The notes beneath the pieces are model-generated. The model ran no database searches. It saw only the letters and a program-made list of their open reading frames with translations, and was not told where the DNA came from. From Saprospiraceae bacterium (lineage in GTDB: Bacteria; Bacteroidota; Bacteroidia; Chitinophagales; Saprospiraceae), in contig JALHOZ010000033.1 in assembly GCA_022842725.1 (NCBI GenBank), forward strand, positions 1 to 52,153: 52,153 bases of DNA, read 5' to 3'. The translations under genes and the position numbers were made by a program. Below are positions 45,466 through 52,153 of this stretch, in pieces. Positions within the stretch are counted from its first letter, which is position 1; each line of letters begins with the position of its first letter.

Positions 45466-48150
45466 CTACCTGATTCCTGACTGTGTACCCAATTGAGGAA
45501 CGAAAGGAACACCATCCAGATCACCTGTTTTTACAGGTAAAAAATCAAGATTACCGACATCATGATATCCCGGCTCTACAATGATTTTATCGTCCCATGT
45601 CATTGGGTTTGGATTGTTATGACATTCTGACAAGGGTATAAATCTCCAGCTGGTATTATTTGGAAAGTATTCCCTCAAACCTAAAATAACTTTTCGCATA
45701 TCCAAAAGGTCGAGACCGTTTATTCTTCCATCGCGATTCACATCAGCAGCGACAAACTGTGCCGGATTGGTAAAAGGTCTGAGTCCTAAAATGTGTTGTT
45801 GTACGAGCACAATATCTAAGCCGGACACCCCTTCTCCAACGCCGGTATTGAGATATCCTTTTATTGCATAATACGAAAACGGATCATTTTTTAAAAAAGA
45901 AAACGTATTTTGGTCCATGGTAGCCGTCACAACTTTTTCACCCAAATACCTTTTGACCAACAAATCATGACTTTTGTCGGCATCTACTGAAATATTGCCG
46001 GAAAAAATTCTGTTTTCAACCGTTTCGCATGAAAAATACATCGATATGTTGTCAAGGTCCCACACTGAAATATTTGCATTATTGCCAATCGCACAATATG
46101 GTGACCACGCTATAGTAATACTGTCACCCGCAATAAACAGGAAGTTTGGATCTTCAAAAAAATTGAGTTGTTCTTTTGTCCACCCGTTGGTTGTGGAATA
46201 GGTATCTTCTCTCAACAACAAACTGTTTTTATAAATTTTCATCAAAAATTTTGTCGGACCATTGTTTACCCCTGAAGGTCCGCTGATCCAGGCATAAGTA
46301 GACGGACTGTTGTGGTGGTAGACAAAATGATTCCACTTGACAAAACTGCCCTCCGCAGCATCGACGACAAAGGTAAGGAGAACTGGGTTTTGATCAATCA
46401 GGCCGGGATCACATAATTTTGATGCACTGACACACATAGACAATGTACTCTCATGCCCGGCAGAACAAGAGTGTTTAAATTCCTGTGGCATATCCCGGTA
46501 AATATTGGATGCCGTGATGCTACCGCATGACAATTGTTTTGTATAAGCCGGAATAAACTCACCATAAATCATACTCTGCTCCGGGGTGAGGGCATTACAA
46601 AACTGAAAATCATAAAACAAATTTTCATCACAAGGAAAAACTTTGATCACCAACACACTGTCACATCCCGATTCCGTCGGGTAACTTTGTTCGTATGTGC
46701 CGGGAGTCTGATACGGAACCCCATTGATAATGACGTCTTTTTCGAGACACAAATAAACATTTCTGGTGTTTCGGGTTGAAAAACCTTTTTTAACCCTGAT
46801 TATCAGCGTACTGTCACAACCATTGGCCCCGCTAAGCTGCTGAGTGTATTCCCCGGCATCATCATACACAATATTATTGATCTCTAATTTTTCATCATCA
46901 CATATTGAATATTGTAACGTATCAAAACCCGGTGTCAAAACCAATAATCTAAGTGTAATGGTACTGTCACAGCCTGCATTATTGGTTAGTTTTTTAATAT
47001 AAGTTCCGGATGCCGTCAACGTTTCGCCTTCAAACAAAAATGTTTCAGGGGCACAAATAGTTGTTTCCCGAAACACTTCAGACGCAGCATTTTGTTTGAT
47101 TTTCAGTACCAAAATACTGTCACAACCTTCACTGCTGATAAAATTTTGGGTAAATGTACCCGCCTCAGTATAAGTGACATTATTGATGGTGACACTGTCG
47201 TTTTCACAAATGATGATATCCTGATTGAACGTTATTTCTGAACAATTCACCACATTAAACTGAAAATCTCTCCTGGTCTCTGTATACAAAACACCATTTC
47301 TATATTCTTTAATACAAACACCTATGACATATTGACCCGTCAGATTAGGTGTACCAGTCATAAATCCATTGGCCGGATGTACCTGTATCAAAGGATTGGC
47401 AGCCATTGGTGTATCAAATTCATAATTGCCGGAATACACAACCGTTGCATAGGGTGGCGGGCATTTTTCCGGGGATGGTATGATTGAAAAACATTCATCA
47501 CCCGGAGACTGTCCTCCTGAAGTAAGTGGAATACAAAATTCATAAACTAAAGAATCTCCTTCTATGTCACTGGCACTGTGATCAAACTGAAGTGGTCGGT
47601 TATTGCAGATAACAGTGGGAGGAAAAAAATTGAATTCCGGACTGTTATTACAATTTTTTATGGCTTCCGGGCTCAGTTCGATAGTATATACCGCTCCGGT
47701 AGACTGGGGATTCACCAAATTTGATATAGAATTATTCCGGCAGCATCTTTGATATGAAATCATATAGGTTTGATCATCCCAGGGAATGGTGACATTAAAA
47801 ATGTAATTCCCTTTTTCCACCCTGACATTCGAAGGTGCCGTCACACAAGGATCATTGAGTGAAACAAGTGACAGATTGGTGATTCCCGCCGTAATGGTCC
47901 GTGCATGTATCCACTGATTTGTATTTTTATTTTGGGCATATAATCCAAAAGAAGCTGTCGCATCAAATAATGCACCTCCACCAAGAACATCCCTGTACAA
48001 GGTGTACGTAACCGTAAATGTAGTTTGTTTAGTTACACTGTTTGAAGAGATACAGGTATATGTCACTTCTCCTCCGATAATGTGCGCAGCCTGTGTATCC
48101 GAAATTACAAACAAACAAGACAGAAGCCATACGATCAAAAGTTTATACAT
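45466..48150 (-). CDS. large surface protein with GCDS repeats and dockerin-like C-terminal module
   Basis: This 894-residue protein has a signal peptide (about 1-21) and then the AHIIGGEVTYTC domain, a Saprospiraceae-type N terminus with many Cys (about 22-310). Four repeats of about 70 residues, each ending in GCDS(I/T/V), span about 310-565. A jelly-roll-like region follows (about 570-745). A dockerin-like pair of helices carries GVSGLDIVLVQQHILGL and DVNRDGRINGLDLLDMRKVI (about 785-835). The LDFLPVKTGDLDG near the end resembles the NF..IKIGDVNG closing motif of such modules. It may be displayed on the surface and bind a cohesin-like partner; no partner gene is in the window. Confidence 0.75.
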   Translation of the reverse strand: MYKLLIVWLLSCLFVISDTQAAHIIGGEVTYTCISSNSVTKQTTFTVTYTLYRDVLGGGALFDATASFGLYAQNKNTNQWIHARTITAGITNLSLVSLNDPCVTAPSNVRVEKGNYIFNVTIPWDDQTYMISYQRCCRNNSISNLVNPQSTGAVYTIELSPEAIKNCNNSPEFNFFPPTVICNNRPLQFDHSASDIEGDSLVYEFCIPLTSGGQSPGDECFSIIPSPEKCPPPYATVVYSGNYEFDTPMAANPLIQVHPANGFMTGTPNLTGQYVIGVCIKEYRNGVLYTETRRDFQFNVVNCSEITFNQDIIICENDSVTINNVTYTEAGTFTQNFISSEGCDSILVLKIKQNAASEVFRETTICAPETFLFEGETLTASGTYIKKLTNNAGCDSTITLRLLVLTPGFDTLQYSICDDEKLEINNIVYDDAGEYTQQLSGANGCDSTLIIRVKKGFSTRNTRNVYLCLEKDVIINGVPYQTPGTYEQSYPTESGCDSVLVIKVFPCDENLFYDFQFCNALTPEQSMIYGEFIPAYTKQLSCGSITASNIYRDMPQEFKHSCSAGHESTLSMCVSASKLCDPGLIDQNPVLLTFVVDAAEGSFVKWNHFVYHHNSPSTYAWISGPSGVNNGPTKFLMKIYKNSLLLREDTYSTTNGWTKEQLNFFEDPNFLFIAGDSITIAWSPYCAIGNNANISVWDLDNISMYFSCETVENRIFSGNISVDADKSHDLLVKRYLGEKVVTATMDQNTFSFLKNDPFSYYAIKGYLNTGVGEGVSGLDIVLVQQHILGLRPFTNPAQFVAADVNRDGRINGLDLLDMRKVILGLREYFPNNTSWRFIPLSECHNNPNPMTWDDKIIVEPGYHDVGNLDFLPVKTGDLDGVPFVPQLGTQSGIR

Positions 48151-48169
48151 AAATCAAATTTTTAAACAG

Positions 48170-48177
48170 CAAAAATA
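48170..48177 (-). promoter_or_regulatory. -7 promoter box of the dockerin-like protein gene
   Basis: On the minus strand this reads TATTTTTG, an exact TAnnTTTG match, about 20 bases before the start codon. Confidence 0.5.
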
Positions 48178-48362
48178 GTTTTCTTTCATATAGAAAAAAA
48201 TAAATATGAAAAAAATTGATATTAAATAATTTATACATTCAGAAAAAGCCCATCAATCAATACAAAACATTCGGAAAAACGTGAGTTGTAGTTGATTTTA
48301 ATGGTCACCCTTTAAACACTCCTTGACTTTTAAAAATTATTAAAAAATAGCCGGAAAAATTT

Positions 48363-48370
48363 TATCTTTG
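48363..48370 (+). promoter_or_regulatory. -7 promoter box of pheS
   Basis: TATCTTTG matches TAnnTTTG exactly and would give a leader of about 150 bases, unusually long for this window. No -33 box is seen at normal spacing; the nearest TTGAC (48323) is too far upstream. Confidence 0.5.
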
Positions 48371-48421
48371 CATCCTGTTTCAGGTTTAAATGCAACCTCA
48401 ACGGTACGCTAATATACATTA

Positions 48422-48469
48422 AATATTTTTCAAAAAACACGATTTTGAGTCAAAAATTTGAAAAATATT
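48422..48469 (+). promoter_or_regulatory. long hairpin in the pheS leader
   Basis: AATATTTTTCAAA (48422-48434) pairs perfectly over 13 bases with 48457-48469, with a 22-base loop. It lies in the inferred pheS leader. There is no T-run directly after it, so it is not a plain terminator. It may be a regulatory fold or an operator palindrome. Confidence 0.4.
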
Positions 48470-48525
48470 CAAGATACAAATAGTTGTAGGGCATTTTTCC
48501 TTTTTACTAATACAATCCGAAAAGA

Positions 48526-49563
48526 ATGAATCAGGATATATTTCAAACCATGGCGTCTCTTTCTGAAGAAATTAAAGGGACAGTAATTACTTCCGCAGAA
48601 CAACTTGAAGCTTTCAGAATCCGTTTTGTAGGCAGTAAAAACATTATCAAAGGGCTGTTCGGAGAAATAAAAAATGTTCCGAATGAAAGAAAAAAAGAAT
48701 TTGGATTGGTTTTAAATGCCCTCAAAGAAGAAGCTGAATCCAAATTTGAACAGGATAAAGACCAACTCGAATCAACATCAGACAACACACAAAATCACGG
48801 TCTCGACCTGACAGCACCGGTATATTACGATTCAATTGGTTCGAGACATCCGGTATCCATCGTCATGAATCGCATCATCCGAATATTCGAAAGAATCGGT
48901 TTTACGGTCGCTGAAGAAAGAGAAATCGAGACAGATTGGTACAATTTTACCGCCATGAATACGCCGGAAGACCATCCTGCCAGAGACATGCAGGATACTT
49001 TTTATCTGAAGGACAGTACCGCTGACTTGTTACGTACGCATACCTCTTCAGTTCAGGCAAGGATTATGACCACGCAAAAACCGCCCATCAGAATCATAGC
49101 ACCCGGCAGAGTGTACCGCAATGAAACCATCTCTTCAAGATCACATTGTCAGTTTCATCAGGTCGAAGGTTTGTATATTGATAAAAAAGTGAGTTTTGCC
49201 GATATGAAACAAACCCTTCTCTATTTTGCGAGAGAGATGTATGGTCCTCAGACAGAAATCAGACTTCGTCCCAGCTATTTTCCGTTTACAGAACCCAGCG
49301 CCGAAATGGACGTGTATTGGGGCTTAAAAAATGAAGACGACTATCGGATCACCAAAGGAACCGGATGGCTCGAAATATTAGGTTGCGGCATGGTTGACCC
49401 CAATGTTTTGTCCAATTGTGGTATCGATCCGGAAGAATATACCGGATTCGCCTTCGGAATGGGTATCGAAAGACAGGCTATGTTGCAATACAAAGTCACA
49501 GACATCCGTCAGTTTTTTGAAAATGACATCCGTTTTCTGAAACAGTTTTCAGGAGCTTTGTAA
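48526..49563 (+). CDS. pheS: phenylalanine--tRNA ligase alpha subunit
   Basis: This 345-residue protein has an N-terminal tRNA-binding coiled coil (about 1-85), then the class II catalytic core. Motif 2 is PGRVYRNETISSRSHCQFHQ and motif 3 GFAFGMGIERQAMLQY. FTEPSAEMDVYW is typical of PheS. With the beta subunit it charges tRNA-Phe. No pheT follows, and the next gene is convergent, so the beta subunit is encoded elsewhere. Length is normal. The long leader with a strong hairpin suggests controlled expression. Confidence 0.97.
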   Translation: MNQDIFQTMASLSEEIKGTVITSAEQLEAFRIRFVGSKNIIKGLFGEIKNVPNERKKEFGLVLNALKEEAESKFEQDKDQLESTSDNTQNHGLDLTAPVYYDSIGSRHPVSIVMNRIIRIFERIGFTVAEEREIETDWYNFTAMNTPEDHPARDMQDTFYLKDSTADLLRTHTSSVQARIMTTQKPPIRIIAPGRVYRNETISSRSHCQFHQVEGLYIDKKVSFADMKQTLLYFAREMYGPQTEIRLRPSYFPFTEPSAEMDVYWGLKNEDDYRITKGTGWLEILGCGMVDPNVLSNCGIDPEEYTGFAFGMGIERQAMLQYKVTDIRQFFENDIRFLKQFSGAL

Positions 49564-49578
49564 AGGTAATTTCTCCTC

Positions 49579-50247
49579 TTAGGGTTTATATTTAAAGACC
49601 ATTTCGTAACTCATTGTTCTCAAAGAGCTGTTTATAACGTCGTTTCTGAGTTCATTTGTCAGACCAACATACACCCTGAACCTCGGACTAATGGTCAATT
49701 TTTCGTATACAGGTAGGTCATAAGAGAACATGGCACTGAGTCCGGCATTCAACGAATGAAATACCGGTTGATCTGATGAAGTCGACTGCAGAGACGTGCC
49801 ATATTCAAAAAAAGTTTTATATTCGTTTTCGTCATCTAACCCTCCCGATATATTAATGGATGCTTCACCACCCAAATGAATAAAAAAGTTTTTACGAATA
49901 TTAAAATTTATCGGGTAAAAGCCTATACCTATAGCTGATTGACTAACTTCGGAATAATAATTGATAAAATCCCAAAAACCATTGGATGGTTTGAAGAAGT
50001 TTATATTTCCACCTGTTTTTTCAAACCTGAGATTTACTAAAAAGGGCCACTTGCCCACATACATTTCAGAAATATCAATTCCGAAACTATAGCCGAAATG
50101 AAAATTTTCAGACCTCTTGGTAAATTTGTTTCCGGAAGAAGTATGGTGTAATCTGGAAGCATTACCTCCTGCATAAATATGATATTTCTGTCCTGAAATA
50201 TCAGGGACAAAAAATAAAAAACATATAATAAAAAGTAATTTATTCAT
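49579..50247 (-). CDS. small outer-membrane beta-barrel protein, function unknown
   Basis: This protein has 222 residues from the ATG at 50247, which gives a clean signal peptide (MNKLLFIICFLFFVPDISGQ). The frame runs further up to a TTG at 50283, but that only adds a polar lead. The mature part is a run of amphipathic strands (for example FHFGYSFGIDISEMYVG, GIGFYPINFNI) ending in SYEMVFKYKP, similar to PorT-like barrels of Bacteroidota. No specific role can be read from the sequence. It converges on pheS and lies about 100 bases downstream of aspS on the same strand, beyond a terminator-like stem. Confidence 0.7.
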   Translation of the reverse strand: MNKLLFIICFLFFVPDISGQKYHIYAGGNASRLHHTSSGNKFTKRSENFHFGYSFGIDISEMYVGKWPFLVNLRFEKTGGNINFFKPSNGFWDFINYYSEVSQSAIGIGFYPINFNIRKNFFIHLGGEASINISGGLDDENEYKTFFEYGTSLQSTSSDQPVFHSLNAGLSAMFSYDLPVYEKLTISPRFRVYVGLTNELRNDVINSSLRTMSYEMVFKYKP

Positions 50248-50271
50248 ACGAATACCACGATTTTTTGAATT

Positions 50272-50336
50272 AAAAAACAACAACTATTAAAATCTACAAA
50301 GATTAAACGATGTAAAATAACCTGTTGTTGCTTTTT
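50272..50336 (-). terminator. possible terminator of aspS
   Basis: On the minus strand CAACAAC (from 50330) pairs with GTTGTTG (to 50278), followed by TTTTTT. The loop is large (about 39 bases), so the assignment is tentative. Confidence 0.4.
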
Positions 50337-50348
50337 AATTTCGAAAAA

Positions 50349-52124
50349 TTATTTTTTGTCCAAATCTTTCACCAATGCAATTCTGCATTCAGCCAACTGT
50401 TGTTCGTGGATCAATGACGGAGCATCGATCATCATATCCCTTCCCTGATTGTTTTTCGGAAAGGCAATAAAATCCCGGATCGAAGACTGTCCGTTCATCA
50501 CAGCACACAATCTGTCAAATCCGAACGCAATACCTCCATGTGGCGGGGCTCCGTATTCAAAGGCACCCATCAGAAATCCGAACTGGTATTCAGCTTCTTC
50601 TTTGGTAAAACCCAATAAGTCAAAGTTTTTGCTTTGCAGTGCCCTGTCGTGAATTCTGATCGATCCCCCGCCGATTTCCGCGCCGTTGATCACCAGGTCA
50701 TAAGCATCTGCTCTCAGGCTTTTCATGGTCTCATGGTCGCCATTGAGCATACGTGGAATGTCTTCTTTTTTGGGCGACGTAAACGGATGGTGCATGGCGT
50801 GAAACCTTTGTGAATCTTCGTCCCATTCCAAAAGCGGAAAGTCGATGACCCAAAGGGGCTTAAAATCTCCCGCTTTGATGAGATTCAGTCTTCTGCCCAT
50901 TTCCAATCTAAGCTCACTTAGTTGTTTTCGGGTTTTGTCTGTCTCTCCGGAAAGAATAAAGATTACATCTCCTTTTTTGCTACCCATAGCGGTCATCCAC
51001 GATTTGAGGGTATCATCGTCATAAAATTTTCCGATGGTGGATTTGATGGTATCATCTTCCATCCACTTGATATAAACCAACCCTTTGGCACCGATTTGTG
51101 GTCTTTGAACCCATTCGGTCAGTTCTTTCATATTGCTGTTGGAATATGATTCTGCTATGCCTTCAGCCACAAAACCCACGATGAGTTCTGCCTGGTCAAA
51201 AACTGAAAAATCTTTTCCTTTGGCTTTATCATTCAATTCGAAAAAAGGCATACCAAAACGAAGGTCGGGTTTGTCCGAACCGTATTTTTGTAATGCTTCG
51301 TCGTAAGACATTCTTGGAAAATCCGGCAAATCCGTGCCTAATGTATTTTTAAACAAATGTTTGGTTAAACCTTCAAAAGTATTCAGGATGTCTTCGATAT
51401 GAACAAAAGACATTTCACAATCGATTTGGGTAAACTCCGGCTGTCTGTCTGCTCTGAGGTCTTCGTCGCGGAAACATTTGACAATCTGAAAATATTTGTC
51501 CAGGCCGGCCACCATTAGGATTTGTTTGAATGTCTGCGGACTCTGAGGCAGGGCATAAAATTGTCCCGGATTGAGTCTGCTTGGCACCACAAAATCTCTG
51601 GCACCTTCAGGTGTGCTTTTGATGAGAAAAGGTGTTTCTACTTCGATAAAACCCTGGCTGTCCAGATATTTTCTGGTTTCCAAAGCGAGTTTTGACCTGA
51701 AAATAATGTTTTGTTGGACAGGATTCCGGCGCAGGTCAAGATATCGGTAATTCATCCGGATGTCGTCGCCACCATCGGTTTCATCTTCTATGGTGAAAGG
51801 AGGTACTTTTGATTCGTTGAGAATATTGAGTTCAGTGACTTCGATTTCGATATCACCTGTAGGACGTGAGGCATTTTTGCTCGATCTTTCCCGAACAATA
51901 CCTGAAGCCTGGATGACAAATTCGCGGCCCAACTTCCTTGCTTTTTCGCACAAAGTCTGATTTTCATCCATATTGAATACCAATTGGGTGATGCCGTAAC
52001 GGTCTCTTACATCGGTAAAAGTCAAACCTCCCAAGTCACGACTTTTTTGAATCCAACCACTCAATGTCACTTGTTGTCCCACATCCGAGATGCGCAATTC
52101 TCCACAATTTTTTGTTCTGTACAT
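50349..52124 (-). CDS. aspS: aspartate--tRNA ligase
   Basis: This 591-residue class II synthetase has an N-terminal OB-fold anticodon domain (about 1-105, with [20 protein letters not shown]). Motif 2 is [20 protein letters not shown], followed by the bacterial insertion (GAD-type) domain (about 285-420). GGGSIRIHD and motif 3 [13 protein letters not shown] come near the end. Length and the insertion are typical of bacterial AspRS. Whether it is discriminating or also charges tRNA-Asn cannot be told from this window. The ATG at 52124 fits the family start MYRT. Confidence 0.97.
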   Translation of the reverse strand: MYRTKNCGELRISDVGQQVTLSGWIQKSRDLGGLTFTDVRDRYGITQLVFNMDENQTLCEKARKLGREFVIQASGIVRERSSKNASRPTGDIEIEVTELNILNESKVPPFTIEDETDGGDDIRMNYRYLDLRRNPVQQNIIFRSKLALETRKYLDSQGFIEVETPFLIKSTPEGARDFVVPSRLNPGQFYALPQSPQTFKQILMVAGLDKYFQIVKCFRDEDLRADRQPEFTQIDCEMSFVHIEDILNTFEGLTKHLFKNTLGTDLPDFPRMSYDEALQKYGSDKPDLRFGMPFFELNDKAKGKDFSVFDQAELIVGFVAEGIAESYSNSNMKELTEWVQRPQIGAKGLVYIKWMEDDTIKSTIGKFYDDDTLKSWMTAMGSKKGDVIFILSGETDKTRKQLSELRLEMGRRLNLIKAGDFKPLWVIDFPLLEWDEDSQRFHAMHHPFTSPKKEDIPRMLNGDHETMKSLRADAYDLVINGAEIGGGSIRIHDRALQSKNFDLLGFTKEEAEYQFGFLMGAFEYGAPPHGGIAFGFDRLCAVMNGQSSIRDFIAFPKNNQGRDMMIDAPSLIHEQQLAECRIALVKDLDKK

Positions 52125-52153
52125 ACCTATTAAATTCTTACTTTCGGGCCGCA

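Noticed and set aside
48371-48525. T-box riboswitch in the pheS leader
   Set aside because: No T-box sequence or antiterminator/terminator pair could be found; only one AT-rich stem is present.

Overview
The window is 52 kb of an AT-rich chromosome from a member of the Bacteroidota, most likely in or near Saprospiraceae. The evidence is: TAnnTTTG -7 promoter boxes in place of sigma70 boxes; type IX secretion (T9SS) C-terminal sorting domains; a sensor protein of the Y_Y_Y/LuxR type; a Saprospiraceae-style cell-surface protein with GCDS repeats and a dockerin-like end; and weak Shine-Dalgarno signals. No database search was run, so family names rest on motifs read by eye.

Layout. (1) 244-3215: a small Cys/His-rich exported protein and a TonB-dependent receptor with an N-terminal HMA metal-binding domain, probably for copper or another heavy metal. 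A hairpin-rich element (3215-3461) and a bidirectional terminator follow. (2) 3579-21423: a beta-1,3/1,6-glucan (laminarin-type) utilisation locus. A divergent sensor-regulator faces an eight-gene operon: a clan GH-A enzyme fused to an outer-membrane barrel, a surface glycan-binding lipoprotein, a GH16 lipoprotein, a large cytoplasmic phosphorylase best matching GH149, an exported GH17, an exported GH30, a GPH-type sugar symporter and a signal-less GH17. No SusC/SusD pair is present. The order suggests surface cleavage, periplasmic trimming, symport, then phosphorolysis to glucose-1-phosphate. (3) 21509-24673: a three-gene operon of repeat lipoprotein, ECF sigma factor and a membrane-helix plus beta-barrel protein that is probably the anti-sigma partner. 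(4) 25011-26534: a secreted six-repeat Kazal-like inhibitor. (5) 26678-27839: a Fic/Doc toxin-antitoxin pair flanked by two ~228-bp direct repeats rich in hairpins. (6) 27868-33618: two secreted metallopeptidases with T9SS tails. (7) 33897-35981: RlmB-type rRNA methyltransferase, PspC-domain protein and a Crp/Fnr regulator. (8) 36112-42852: two tandem paralogues of 1106 residues with BNR/sortilin-like propellers, FnIII and CUB domains. (9) 43153-45139: a second ECF sigma/barrel pair with the same 14-base gene overlap as the first. (10) 45466-48150: a large surface protein with a dockerin-like module. (11) 48526-52124: housekeeping pheS and aspS around a small barrel protein.

The observations most worth following up are the SusCD-less glucan locus with its enzyme-porin fusion, the two sigma/barrel pairs that may signal directly from the outer membrane, the repeat-bounded Fic module, and the four-fold 88-residue repeat in the sigma-linked lipoprotein. 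No tRNA, rRNA or CRISPR array was seen.
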